Shown: positions 27,881 to 36,079, numbered from the stretch's first letter. The stretch: DNA of 37,500 nt from Aneurinibacillus soli (GCF_002355375.1 NZ_AP017312.1:135001-172500); one strand, 5' to 3'. The notes: generated by a model from the sequence alone, not told the origin. Numbers and translations: made by a program.

Positions 27881-28711
27881 TTATTTTTTGCGGCTACGAA
27901 CAATGTATTTGCTAGAGTGCTTGTTTTTCTTACGAGTTTTCGCACCAAGCGTCGGTTTACCCCAAGGAGTGAGTGGACCGCTACGACCAATTGGAGCGCG
28001 ACCTTCACCACCACCGTGTGGGTGATCATTCGGGTTCATTACGGAACCACGAACGGTTGGACGCTTGCCTAACCAGCGAGAGCGACCTGCTTTACCGATG
28101 TTGATCAGTTCATGATCTCCATTACCTACGCCACCGATTGTAGCACGGCACTCTTTACGGATCATACGAGTTTCACCAGAAGTGAGACGTACGATTGCGT
28201 AATCGCCATCGCGACCGAGCAATTGAGCTGATGTACCAGCAGAACGAACCAGCTGTCCACCTTTGCCTGCTTTCAGTTCGATGTTGTGGATAACTGTACC
28301 TACCGGAATTTTCTCAAGCGGCAGTGCGTTACCTACTTTGATATCTGCATCTACGCCAGATTCGATAATCGTGCCAACTTGAAGTCCTTGTGGAGCCAAG
28401 ATGTAACGTTTCTCACCATCTGCATAGTTGATAAGAGCAATATTAGCCGAACGGTTCGGATCGTATTCGATTGTTGCTACACGACCTGGGATGCCGTCTT
28501 TGTTACGTTTAAAGTCAATGATACGGTACTTCTGCTTATGACCGCCACCATGATGACGAACAGTAATTTTACCCTGGTTGTTACGACCAGCGTTTTTGCT
28601 TTTCGGAGCAAGCAAGGATTTTTCCGGCTTCGAAGTAGTGATCTCTTCGAAAGTGGATACTGTCATCTGACGACGAGCAGGAGAAGTCGGTTTGTACTTT
28701 TTAATTGCCAT
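27881..28711 (-). CDS. rplB: 50S ribosomal protein L2
   Basis: 276 residues, [25 protein letters not shown], with [24 protein letters not shown] and the [22 protein letters not shown] segment holding the conserved His implicated in peptidyl transfer. Complete. Confidence 0.99.
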   Translation of the reverse strand: MAIKKYKPTSPARRQMTVSTFEEITTSKPEKSLLAPKSKNAGRNNQGKITVRHHGGGHKQKYRIIDFKRNKDGIPGRVATIEYDPNRSANIALINYADGEKRYILAPQGLQVGTIIESGVDADIKVGNALPLEKIPVGTVIHNIELKAGKGGQLVRSAGTSAQLLGRDGDYAIVRLTSGETRMIRKECRATIGGVGNGDHELINIGKAGRSRWLGKRPTVRGSVMNPNDHPHGGGEGRAPIGRSGPLTPWGKPTLGAKTRKKNKHSSKYIVRSRKK

Positions 28712-28743
28712 TTGTTTTCCCTCCTTCGCTCTGTCTTTAGATA

Positions 28744-29034
28744 TTAAATGCCTTCGAAGAATTCGAGAGCTTTGCTATCTTCGCTTAATTGAACGATTGC
28801 TTTTTTCCAGTCAGAACGTTTACCTAAATATTTACCTACGCGCTTCGGTTTACCTTTAACACGCAATGTGTTTACGTTCAGAACTTTCACGTCGAAGATG
28901 CGTTGAACAGCATCTTTGATTTCTGTTTTGTTTGCACGTAAATCAACTTCAAATACGTATTTGTTGCTAGACATCATGTCAGCAGTACGTTCGGTAATGA
29001 CCGGGCGCTTGATAATATCACGAGGATCTTTCAT
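28744..29034 (-). CDS. rplW: 50S ribosomal protein L23
   Basis: 96 residues, [40 protein letters not shown]. It sits at the tunnel exit and docks trigger factor and SRP. Its ATG shares one base with the rplD stop (29034). Confidence 0.98.
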   Translation of the reverse strand: MKDPRDIIKRPVITERTADMMSSNKYVFEVDLRANKTEIKDAVQRIFDVKVLNVNTLRVKGKPKRVGKYLGKRSDWKKAIVQLSEDSKALEFFEGI

Positions 29035-29657
29035 TATGCAAGCACCTCCTCAACTTTTGCCACTGCATCTTGCGTGATGATCATTTTTTCATGATGCAGA
29101 ACATCAAGAACGTTGATCCCGCTAGCAGAAACAAATTTTACACCAGGAATGTTGCGAGCAGACAGTGCAACGTTGTCGTTGTAGTCGCCTGTTACAACAA
29201 GAACTTTTTTCGAAGCGTTCAGACTTCCGAGCACTTGAACCATTTCTTTTGTTTTCGGTGCATCGAAGTTCAGAGCGTCAAGAACAATAACTTCATCGCT
29301 TTGCACTTTAGAAGACAGTGCAGATTTGATAGCCAAACGACGAACTTTTTTCGGGAGCTTGTAAGAGTAGCTACGCGGAGTCGGTCCGAATACTACACCA
29401 CCGCCAACCCATTGTGGAGAACGGATACTACCCTGACGAGCGCGTCCTGTTCCTTTTTGTTTCCACGGTTTACGTCCACCACCGCGAACAGCGGAGCGGT
29501 TTTTCACAGCGTGTGTACCAGCGCGAAGGGAAGCCTGCTGCATGATTACATAATCAGCAAGTACCGCTTCGTTCGGCTCGATTCCGAATACTGTATCGTT
29601 CAGTTCGACTTCGCCTACTTGAGCGCCAGTTTGGTTAAAAAGTGTTACTTTAGGCAT
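29034..29657 (-). CDS. rplD: 50S ribosomal protein L4
   Basis: 207 residues with the tunnel loop region [29 protein letters not shown] and [16 protein letters not shown]. In E. coli L4 represses its own operon; here the rpsJ leader is a candidate site for such control but this is not shown. Complete. Confidence 0.98.
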   Translation of the reverse strand: MPKVTLFNQTGAQVGEVELNDTVFGIEPNEAVLADYVIMQQASLRAGTHAVKNRSAVRGGGRKPWKQKGTGRARQGSIRSPQWVGGGVVFGPTPRSYSYKLPKKVRRLAIKSALSSKVQSDEVIVLDALNFDAPKTKEMVQVLGSLNASKKVLVVTGDYNDNVALSARNIPGVKFVSASGINVLDVLHHEKMIITQDAVAKVEEVLA

Positions 29658-29677
29658 TGCGAGTCCTCCTTTCTTAA

Positions 29678-30310
29678 TTAGTTGCTACCTTTTACAGCGT
29701 TTTTTACAGTTACGAAGCTGTTTTTCGGGCCTGGAATTGCACCTTTCACTAACAGCAGGTTACGTTCTGTATCGATTGAAACGATCTCAAGGTTCTGAAC
29801 TGTGATCTGCTCGCCACCCATACGTCCTGGCAATGCTTTGCCTTTCAGTACGCGGTTAGCAGCGATTGAGCCCATTGAACCAGGACGACGATGGTAACGG
29901 GAACCGTGAGCCATCGGTCCGCGAGATTGACCGTGACGTTTGATCGAACCAGCGAAACCTTTACCTTTTGAAGTACCGGTTACGTCAACGATGTCTCCCT
30001 CTGCAAAAATATCAGCTTTAATCTCTTGACCTACTTCGTATTGACCGAGGTCTACATTACGAAGTTCACGAACGAAGCGCTTAGGCGTTGTGTTAGCTTT
30101 CGCTGCATGGCCTTGTTCCGGTTTGTTTGTACGAACTGCTTTCTTATCAGCAAAGCCGATTTGGATCGCTTCGTATCCGTCAGTTGTTGCATCTTTCTTC
30201 TGAAGAACAACACACGGACCTGCTTCGATAACAGTTACCGGAATAACAATGCCTTCTGGAGTGAAAACTTGAGTCATTCCAACCTTTTTACCTAAGATTC
30301 CTTTGGTCAT
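29678..30310 (-). CDS. rplC: 50S ribosomal protein L3
   Basis: 210 residues from the ATG at 30310 ([20 protein letters not shown]). A GTG three codons upstream lies within the AGGAGGTGG ribosome-binding site, so it is unlikely to be the start. [30 protein letters not shown] marks the loop reaching the peptidyl transferase centre. Complete. Confidence 0.98.
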   Translation of the reverse strand: MTKGILGKKVGMTQVFTPEGIVIPVTVIEAGPCVVLQKKDATTDGYEAIQIGFADKKAVRTNKPEQGHAAKANTTPKRFVRELRNVDLGQYEVGQEIKADIFAEGDIVDVTGTSKGKGFAGSIKRHGQSRGPMAHGSRYHRRPGSMGSIAANRVLKGKALPGRMGGEQITVQNLEIVSIDTERNLLLVKGAIPGPKNSFVTVKNAVKGSN

Positions 30311-30368
30311 GATAGCCACCTCCTATTAAGTAATCAGTTAATATATGTTTTCGTTCATTGCATTCAGC

Positions 30369-30719
<351 letters not shown>

Positions 30720-30725
30720 TCAGCG

Positions 30726-30770
30726 AAAAAACCTGACAACCGGCCATGGCATCGGAGCCTGGTGTGTCAG
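30726..30770 (-). promoter_or_regulatory. Terminator-like attenuator in the rpsJ leader
   Basis: CTGACA pairs with TGTCAG (30770-30765 with 30738-30733), with ACC/GGT and further GGC/GCC pairs inside, followed by GTTTTTT on the minus strand (U-run 30731-30726). It lies between the promoter and rpsJ, 49 bases before the start, so it could attenuate the whole operon. The 30678-31032 gap holds this, the promoter below, and the plus-strand promoter of the next small gene. Confidence 0.65.
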
Positions 30771-30810
30771 CAACCTCCCGCGTCATCGCGTCTACAAACC
30801 AACATTCAAA

Positions 30811-30839
30811 AGTATATCAAAAGCACCCAGTGAATGCAA
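30811..30839 (-). promoter_or_regulatory. Sigma-A promoter of the S10 operon
   Basis: TTGCAT (30839-30834) and TATACT (30816-30811) with a 17-base spacer; five of six and five of six... closely consensus. The predicted start near 30804 gives a leader of about 125 bases before rpsJ. Confidence 0.8.
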
Positions 30840-30962
30840 GCTTTTTCTACATCTAGATTATTTTTTTATTTGATAACCCAGACCTTGAACATTCTATCCT
30901 ATCCCTTCAAAAATTGCAAGGTGAGTATTTTAACTTTTTTTACGCCAGATCTGACCAGCTTC

Positions 30963-30992
30963 GGTATAAAAATATCCGATCTACATACGTTA
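30963..30992 (+). promoter_or_regulatory. Candidate sporulation promoter for the 49-residue protein
   Basis: CATACGTTA at 30984-30992 fits the -10 of the sigma-E/K/G class (CATAnnnTA for sigma-K), with GGTATA at 30963-30968 as a possible -35. Spacing does not single out one factor. Confidence 0.35.
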
Positions 30993-31032
30993 AGCATGTA
31001 CATCTTAGTGAAGACGGAGGGATATAATCACC

Positions 31033-31182
31033 ATGGCACAGAAGAATAAGAAGAAACAGGAAATCCATGATGTTCACACACTTATTAATGAGATGGAAAA
31101 AACACCGGCTATGGTCAATGTAGCTGATGAGATTGAACAGGATGAGGTCAATCACAAAGATACCGGTATTACAAACAACTAA
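31033..31182 (+). CDS. Small 49-residue hydrophilic protein, unrecognised
   Basis: I do not recognise the family. The ATG at 31033 has GGAGGG 11 bases upstream, and the frame encodes 49 residues starting MAQKNKKKQEIHDVHTLINE, basic at the N-terminus and acidic later. A very strong terminator starts 10 bases after the stop. A sporulation-type -10 lies upstream. Composition (charged, Asn/Gln-rich, no Cys) resembles small spore proteins, but homology is not established. Confidence 0.65.
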   Translation: MAQKNKKKQEIHDVHTLINEMEKTPAMVNVADEIEQDEVNHKDTGITNN

Positions 31183-31191
31183 AATGAAAAA

Positions 31192-31230
31192 GCAAAAAGA
31201 GAAAGGGGATCAGTCCCTTTCTCTTTTTGC
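31192..31230. terminator. Bidirectional terminator
   Basis: A perfect 16-bp stem, GCAAAAAGAGAAAGGG (31192-31207) with its complement at 31215-31230, and a 7-base loop. A/T-rich outer arms provide U-runs in both directions. It lies between the 49-residue gene and the convergent globin receptor gene. Confidence 0.92.
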
Positions 31231-31247
31231 TTTCTTTATATGTAGCT

Positions 31248-32576
31248 TTATGCCTGGTTGATCCGACGGTTAATTTCACGGCTTAACTCAGCCAGCTCAG
31301 CTGCCATCCCCGCTACATTACTTGCTGCATCCCGCATCTCTTCTGACACCGTCTCCAGATTTTTAATATCACTTGTCACCTGTTTAATGCTTGCAAGCGA
31401 CGCTGAAATCGCCTTCAAAATGTCTTGGAAGCTTGATCTTGCTTCGGAAGCATGACTTGTTCCTGCTTCCACCAGGCTTGTCGTACCTTGCAGGGAATTT
31501 ACAACATCTTGTACATCCGCCTGCGAGATCTGCACAAGATCAGAAATTTCTGTGAGCGCCTTGCTTGTATCATCCGCAAGCTTCTTGACTTCATTCGCTA
31601 CAACCATAAAGCTGCGTCCGTGCTCTCCCCCGGCCCGTGATGCTTCAATCGCTGCGTTGAGTGCGAGGATGTTGGTCATCTTGGAAATTTTCTGAATAAA
31701 TTCAATGATTGATTCAATCTGGTTGGAGCTGTCACTCAGCTTGGCAATCTTCTGCTGAACCGATTCGAAGAAGTTCTCGATCTGCTCCATCGTATCGAAC
31801 GTCTGGTCAATGATGCGTTCTCCAGCTGTCGCATGCTTCATAATATTTTCTGAGCTTTCTTCTACATTCTGTGCATCGTTGTATACTTTTTCTGTGGCAT
31901 AGAACATCTCACTGGCAGAAGAACTCGTCTGCTGAGCCGTTGCCGCTAGCATCTCACCAGACCCAACAAGTTTATGCTGTACCTGCTTGATCTCTTCTTG
32001 TACGCGCATGCGGTCTTTAATGTAGATAGCAATATACGACTCCATGATAATCTGTGTATCCAGATTTATAAGAGCTGAGATGGCTGTAACCAGTTCAATA
32101 CCGCGTTCGAGATCACGCGCCGCATATTTCTCCATAATTTTGCGGATAAAAAATTCCATGATCAGTTGATTAGCCGCAATGTACCAGCTCGGCAGAAGCC
32201 GCACTCGATTGTGCACGTTGCCAATCTTCATGCGATAGTTTACATATTCCATATCCACCTGATCCGTTGCGAGAGAGCCACAGTACATTTTAAACGTCTT
32301 GCCAAGTCGATCTACTGTTGTATGCTCTTGAATGATACCTTTCAGCTCATCTGTATTCATCAACTTATCATAAAAAATCTCAATTAATTCGTCTGCCACA
32401 TCCTCCATGAACCCTTTACTTTCGGCTAACAATTTTAAGCGCTTGGGTGTAAGATTGAGAAATTCTTTGCGCTTTTCAAGCTCCACTTCAGTCATATGTT
32501 GAAACACATTAGGTCGTCCACTCTTAACCAGTTCGTGGTAGTCATCCAGAATTTGTTCTTTTGTCGTACTGTGCAT
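31248..32576 (-). CDS. hemAT: HemAT-type globin-coupled aerotaxis receptor
   Basis: 442 residues from the ATG at 32576 (GGGGGAG site). Residues 40-190 are a protoglobin sensor. The proximal haem ligand is H122 in [20 protein letters not shown], and Y69 (IFYDKL) matches the O2-contacting Tyr70 of B. subtilis HemAT (H123/Y70). The C-terminal half is a cytoplasmic MCP coiled coil with a signalling tip ([20 protein letters not shown]). No membrane segment, as expected for this soluble O2 receptor, which signals through CheA/CheW to steer cells by oxygen. The tip has one extra residue ([10 protein letters not shown] against the usual RAGE.GRGF) and several substitutions, which may alter kinase coupling. 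Confidence 0.93.
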   Translation of the reverse strand: MHSTTKEQILDDYHELVKSGRPNVFQHMTEVELEKRKEFLNLTPKRLKLLAESKGFMEDVADELIEIFYDKLMNTDELKGIIQEHTTVDRLGKTFKMYCGSLATDQVDMEYVNYRMKIGNVHNRVRLLPSWYIAANQLIMEFFIRKIMEKYAARDLERGIELVTAISALINLDTQIIMESYIAIYIKDRMRVQEEIKQVQHKLVGSGEMLAATAQQTSSSASEMFYATEKVYNDAQNVEESSENIMKHATAGERIIDQTFDTMEQIENFFESVQQKIAKLSDSSNQIESIIEFIQKISKMTNILALNAAIEASRAGGEHGRSFMVVANEVKKLADDTSKALTEISDLVQISQADVQDVVNSLQGTTSLVEAGTSHASEARSSFQDILKAISASLASIKQVTSDIKNLETVSEEMRDAASNVAGMAAELAELSREINRRINQA

Positions 32577-32653
32577 ATTTCTTTTCTCCCCCTTTAGTCT
32601 TCCCTTATCTATGTACATTGCCTTCTTTATTAAAGAGGTAATAATCACATTTT

Positions 32654-32683
32654 ATCATAACCCTACACAAAAAGATGGTTAAA
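32654..32683 (-). promoter_or_regulatory. Candidate sigma-A promoter of hemAT
   Basis: TATGAT (32659-32654) with a weak TTTAAC (32683-32678) and an 18-base spacer on the minus strand, about 78 bases before the ATG. TGTGATTATT (32649-32640) follows directly, a decamer also found upstream of the hemerythrin operon. Confidence 0.4.
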
Positions 32684-32728
32684 TTATACTTTTACGGATA
32701 AAAATCCTATGATGATATATGGCATTTT

Positions 32729-32749
32729 GAGGGCGGATAATCCGCCCTC
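32729..32749. repeat. GC-rich inverted repeat after the 34-residue ORF
   Basis: GAGGGCGGA and TCCGCCCTC form a perfect 9-bp stem with a 3-base loop, 4 bases past the small ORF stop. On the minus strand it is followed by AAAA, not U, so it is an atypical terminator at best. Confidence 0.6.
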
Positions 32750-32753
32750 TCCA

Positions 32754-32858
32754 TCAATAAAGTCGCCTCTTTATATATTGATATACATGAGACCAAAGCG
32801 TCCACAAAGCAGCGCATCGTACAGGAATCTGAATACGGACCTTTTCCTTGTGGGCCAT
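32754..32858 (-). CDS. Candidate 34-residue basic peptide
   Basis: An ATG at 32858 sits behind an excellent AGAAGGAG site (8 bases) and opens 34 codons, MAHKEKVRIQIPVRCAALW onward to KRRLY. The peptide is basic, with Trp and Tyr pairs that could form an amphipathic helix. It lies 58 bases after the CZB-like gene on the same strand and is followed at once by a stable hairpin. No family is recognised; the ribosome-binding site and hairpin are the evidence that it is real. Confidence 0.45.
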   Translation of the reverse strand: MAHKEKVRIQIPVRCAALWTLWSHVYQYIKRRLY

Positions 32859-32916
32859 CGTGATTTCTCCTTCTCGTTCGAAATCTTCATATCATCACCG
32901 TAGTATGAACAACCCG

Positions 32917-33429
32917 CTACAATCGCTCCATGCCCATCAGTTCAATTTCTGTGTTACTAATATCAGATGCCAGCCGCCTGAGTTGCTGCACGACTTCTCC
33001 TGAGCAGCGTTCCAGCTCCCGAAGCATCTCCCGCGCTTCCTTCGACTTACCATCTACTGAAGCCCTATAGATAGCAAAAGCCAGGTCATGCATTTTTCGA
33101 TGCGGCTTCTCCAACGCCTCAATTGCTTGATTGGATTGCTTCAACTGCACATTCAGCTGGCACATCACAACCTTCGTTCCACACTCCACTTCCTCCGTCT
33201 CTTGCTGCATCCGGCTAATCGTCTCATTCACCCGGGAGACCGATGCTGTCGTCTGGGCCGCAATATTATTAATGAAGCCGACTACGTTTGCGATGTCGAT
33301 CATTTTCCCGAAATGGCCGAACCCGCTTCTGTACAAAATCAGGAGAAATTCGTGTGAAAAACATAGCAGCAGCTCCTTCCCAAATTTATTCTTGTTCAAC
33401 AGCTGGTATAAAACGCTCTCGTCCTCCAC
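32917..33429 (-). CDS. Helical protein with a CZB-like C-terminus, possibly a receptor remnant
   Basis: The frame opens at GTG (33429) with no ribosome-binding site and encodes 170 residues; an internal ATG at 33303 would give 128. The middle (VVGFINNIAAQTTASVSRVNETISRMQQETEEVE) looks like chemoreceptor coiled coil. The end (EKPHRKMHDLAFAIYRASVDGKSKEAREMLRELE) resembles the last two helices of a chemoreceptor zinc-binding (CZB) domain, including the P-H-x3-H motif (109-114). The first CZB helices with their His and Cys ligands are not recognisable, and there is no MCP tip. So it is either a truncated receptor or a small stand-alone regulator. It is transcribed divergently from the 115-residue gene. 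Confidence 0.5.
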   Translation of the reverse strand: MEDESVLYQLLNKNKFGKELLLCFSHEFLLILYRSGFGHFGKMIDIANVVGFINNIAAQTTASVSRVNETISRMQQETEEVECGTKVVMCQLNVQLKQSNQAIEALEKPHRKMHDLAFAIYRASVDGKSKEAREMLRELERCSGEVVQQLRRLASDISNTEIELMGMERL

Positions 33430-33461
33430 AGGCTAACAGAAGAAAACGGAGGTGTTAGCAC

Positions 33462-33809
33462 ATGAAACTCTCACAGTTACCCATTAATCAGGAGCAGCTT
33501 GTACAGGCATGGCAGCAAACGCTCCCCTCTACTTTCCATCCGACAGACCGGGTGGAAGTAACGGCTGATACACGTAACCCACAGTCCCTTCTGATTCATG
33601 TTCATACAGCCGGACACTCAAACTATTCATTTGATTATGAATGCCGCTACATGGACCCACGCGAGGTTCAAGTACGTCTGATCGAAATGCAGAGAGACGG
33701 CTATGCCATTTCAAAGCCGAGTCCGGACATTGAAGATCTGTCAGGTACCTATATGCGGCACATTCATGAGTGTGCACAGACGCTACATCCGACTACTCAT
33801 CCACACTAA
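33462..33809 (+). CDS. Unrecognised 115-residue protein
   Basis: Starts MKLSQLPINQEQLVQAWQQ behind GGAGGTG (ATG 33462). Soluble, no signal peptide; a likely mixed alpha/beta fold (DRVEVTADTRNPQSLLIHVHTAGHSNYSFDYECRYMD) and a His-rich tail (MRHIHECAQTLHPTTHPH) that could bind metal. No family recognised. It is followed after 22 bases by the 50-residue gene on the same strand, probably one transcript. Confidence 0.65.
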   Translation: MKLSQLPINQEQLVQAWQQTLPSTFHPTDRVEVTADTRNPQSLLIHVHTAGHSNYSFDYECRYMDPREVQVRLIEMQRDGYAISKPSPDIEDLSGTYMRHIHECAQTLHPTTHPH

Positions 33810-33831
33810 AGCAGAATGGAGGACACACCTA

Positions 33832-33984
33832 ATGACCAAAAATCATAACCCTGGTGTTGATAAGAATCTGCAAAATGTCGTAAAAGATCTGAATCAAGTG
33901 AAAGCCGGGAGCTTCCATGCCAAACAGATTCAACAAGATGTAAATGACCGGCGTCACCAGGATGACATGAATCACAATGAATAA
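33832..33984 (+). CDS. Small 50-residue hydrophilic protein, unrecognised
   Basis: From the ATG at 33832 with a GGAGG site 9 bases upstream: MTKNHNPGVDKNLQNVVKDL onward, ending RRHQDDMNHNE. Rich in Asn, Gln, Asp and His, no Cys, no membrane segment. It resembles in character the 49-residue protein at 31033, which also ends in an Asn/Asp-rich tail, but there is no clear alignment. Second gene after the 115-residue protein. Confidence 0.6.
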   Translation: MTKNHNPGVDKNLQNVVKDLNQVKAGSFHAKQIQQDVNDRRHQDDMNHNE

Positions 33985-33990
33985 GGGGTA

Positions 33991-34030
33991 AAAAATACTA
34001 CCTGACAGAGAATGTTTGCTGTCAGGTAGT
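33991..34030 (-). terminator. Intrinsic terminator after the HD-GYP gene
   Basis: ACTACCTGACAG (33997-34008) pairs perfectly over 12 bp with CTGTCAGGTAGT (34019-34030), then ATTTTTT on the minus strand. It may also slow plus-strand transcription of the small gene pair. Confidence 0.92.
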
Positions 34031-34036
34031 GTTTGA

Positions 34037-35083
34037 TTACAGTATTTTCTTAATATGAATTTCTTTTTCTTCAGCCAGATCCACAATCTTCGGCTGCTTC
34101 ATTGGTCGGTTAACCCGGTTAAAATATACTTTTACAATCGGAGTTACACCACTGTTTTTCCGGACGTTAATAACTACACCCGTCTCTCCGGTTGAAAGGG
34201 AAACAAGCGATCCGAGCGGATATACAGCAATATGCTTACAAAATACGTCGACTACACTTCCATCAAAGTACTTGTTCTTTCCTTCCATCAGAATTCCAAG
34301 TGCTTCACGTGGAAGTTTTCCGTTCATGTTTACCAACGTATCGTACTCCTCTACTACCGCTACAATCCGGCTAGACAGCGGAATTTCTTCCCCCTTTTTC
34401 GCAGATGGATAGCCACTTCCATCCCAGCGCTCATGATGATTCAACACCATATCCGCTACTGAACCCGGCATTCCCATTTCTTTAAGAATGTAATAGCCGT
34501 AGCGGGAGTGTTCCGCAAACTGTGCTTTCTCATAGCTGCTCAGTTCCTTGCCACCAATTAAAAACGGCATCTCCCGCAGCCCTACATCATGTAGGAATGC
34601 ACCCATCCCAATACAGTACACGTCTTCATCAGAAAGATTCATCAATCCACCAACAAGCATAGACAGCACGCCTGAATTGACGATGTGGTTGTAGAAGGAG
34701 TCATTATCGAGTACACGAAGTTCCATCAAAAGCGAAAGCAAGTCCTCATTATTCAGCACCTGATGCATCATCGGACGCACACGTGCGGCCACATCATACA
34801 CCTGGTCACTCAGATTGGCTCCTCGGTCGTCCGGAGCATAAAGCGCCAGCCTTTCTTCACTCATCTGCAAAAGCTTCTGCTTCAAAGAATCAATAGGATT
34901 CAACATCAAAGTGTAGCGGTCGTTGATCGCAACAGATAGAATGGAGCGCTTCTCAAGTGATGAAATTACTACTTCATTCAGCGTTACTCCCGCTTTTACA
35001 AGCACCATTTTCGTCCGTGGACAGGTCACATCTTCCTTGACCACCATGCCCGGACGAAGCTCACGAACTGGAACCCGATCCAT
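34037..35083 (-). CDS. HD-GYP domain protein, probable c-di-GMP phosphodiesterase
   Basis: 348 residues. An N-terminal region of about 120 residues (VPVRELRPGMVVKEDVTCPRTKMVLVKAG) is common in HD-GYP proteins. The catalytic domain follows: H133, H165-D166 (FLHDVG), H192 (AEHSRYG), H216-H217 (LNHHERWDGSGYP) and the GYP signature at 224-226. All visible metal-binding residues are present, so activity is expected: hydrolysis of c-di-GMP to pGpG/GMP. The C-terminal 70 residues form a small extra domain (LGSLVSLSTGETGVVINVRKNSGVTPIVKVYF). ATG 35083 has AGGGAG. It is the last gene of a hemerythrin-hemerythrin-HD-GYP operon. Confidence 0.92.
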   Translation of the reverse strand: MDRVPVRELRPGMVVKEDVTCPRTKMVLVKAGVTLNEVVISSLEKRSILSVAINDRYTLMLNPIDSLKQKLLQMSEERLALYAPDDRGANLSDQVYDVAARVRPMMHQVLNNEDLLSLLMELRVLDNDSFYNHIVNSGVLSMLVGGLMNLSDEDVYCIGMGAFLHDVGLREMPFLIGGKELSSYEKAQFAEHSRYGYYILKEMGMPGSVADMVLNHHERWDGSGYPSAKKGEEIPLSSRIVAVVEEYDTLVNMNGKLPREALGILMEGKNKYFDGSVVDVFCKHIAVYPLGSLVSLSTGETGVVINVRKNSGVTPIVKVYFNRVNRPMKQPKIVDLAEEKEIHIKKIL

Positions 35084-35110
35084 GTGGCTCCCTGCCTTTC
35101 TTTATAGAAA

Positions 35111-35530
35111 TTACAGATGGGCTTCCATCTCAATAGAAGCCAGTTTCTTGTCCTGCACCTGAATATGCATAATCAACCACTCCAACAGCTCTTTTTTCAG
35201 TGTCTGAACAAGCGCTTGTGTAATCCCACTTTCTTCAATTTCCATTTTCAGCGCGAACATCTTCTTGATAAAGATCGAGTGCTGATCACGATGCATCTCA
35301 AACTCCTCATACAAGGAGCGCATCATAACATTTTCTTCGCTTTTAAAATGAAATAACGTGTACTGCAAAACATAGCCAACTGTATCTTCAATAAACTCTT
35401 CATCATTCTGCTGAATGGCGTCTAGCAGCATATTAATGCGGTCAATCAATTGACGATGCTGATCATCCACAAATTCGATTCCGGTGTATAGATCATCTGT
35501 GAATTCTACTTTTGTAATTTCTTCACTCAT
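35111..35530 (-). CDS. Bacteriohemerythrin (second copy of the tandem pair)
   Basis: 139 residues, a four-helix bundle carrying the di-iron ligand set: H25 (DDQHRQL), H61 and E65 (HFKSEE), H80 and H84 (HRDQH), H122 and D127 (HIQVQD). It is expected to bind O2 reversibly. Uses include O2 delivery, sensing or NO protection. It follows the first hemerythrin by 23 bases and precedes the HD-GYP gene by 27, so the three are probably cotranscribed. Confidence 0.95.
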   Translation of the reverse strand: MSEEITKVEFTDDLYTGIEFVDDQHRQLIDRINMLLDAIQQNDEEFIEDTVGYVLQYTLFHFKSEENVMMRSLYEEFEMHRDQHSIFIKKMFALKMEIEESGITQALVQTLKKELLEWLIMHIQVQDKKLASIEMEAHL

Positions 35531-35553
35531 TTCTTCTCCCCCTTATGCAGTGA

Positions 35554-35970
35554 TCACCATCTATAGCGGGATACTTCTTTCTGATGGATGGTAGCCAAGT
35601 GTTTATCCCGGACATTGATGTGATTCACAAGCCAGTCCACCAGATCAGTTTTTAGCGTGGCTACAAGTTCAGGTGTAACACCACCCACTGCGATCTTACG
35701 CTTTATCTGGTATACATTCTTAATGAACTTGGAATGCTCGTCTCTGTGTGAGGCAAAACCAGGATATGAATCTTTAATCATAATTCCCTCTTCGGCACTA
35801 AAATGCTCAATTACATACTCAGCTAGATAGTCCACCGTCTGCAGCGTAAGGACTGTGTCATTCTGATCAGCTACCCGGAAAAACTCGATGATTCGATCAA
35901 ATAATTCACGATGCTGATCATCAACAATGCCAATGCCAGTTTCTAGATCGGAACTCCATTGAATCTCCAT
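35554..35970 (-). CDS. Bacteriohemerythrin (first copy of the tandem pair)
   Basis: 138 residues with all ligands: H20 (DDQHREL), H56 and E60 (HFSAEE), H75 and H79 (HRDEH), H117 and D122 (HINVRD). It is similar in length and layout to the next gene but clearly diverged, suggesting an old tandem duplication. First gene of the operon; ATG 35970 behind GGGGGAAG, with a sigma-A -10 (TATAAT) about 50 bases upstream. Confidence 0.95.
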   Translation of the reverse strand: MEIQWSSDLETGIGIVDDQHRELFDRIIEFFRVADQNDTVLTLQTVDYLAEYVIEHFSAEEGIMIKDSYPGFASHRDEHSKFIKNVYQIKRKIAVGGVTPELVATLKTDLVDWLVNHINVRDKHLATIHQKEVSRYRW

Positions 35971-36020
35971 CCTACTTCCCCCTTCGTATGATGCGATGTT
36001 TTTTCCTTAATTTTACTACG

Positions 36021-36050
36021 ATTATACTAAATTATGAGAAAATAATCACA
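36021..36050 (-). promoter_or_regulatory. Hemerythrin operon promoter with Fnr/Crp-like half-palindrome
   Basis: A consensus TATAAT (36026-36021) is preceded by TGTGATTATTTTCTCA (36050-36035), close to the B. subtilis Fnr box TGTGA-N6-TCACA (one mismatch in the right arm). Its centre would lie near -28, overlapping the -35 region, which fits repression better than activation. A -35 is poor (TTGTGA at 19 bases). Confidence 0.45.
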
Positions 36051-36079
36051 ATTTATTTTGAAAATTTAAACTTCTTATT

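Noticed and set aside
32709-32903. 64-codon plus-strand frame overlapping the 34-residue ORF
   Set aside because: No ribosome-binding site and it spans the GC-rich hairpin; the minus-strand small frame is better supported.
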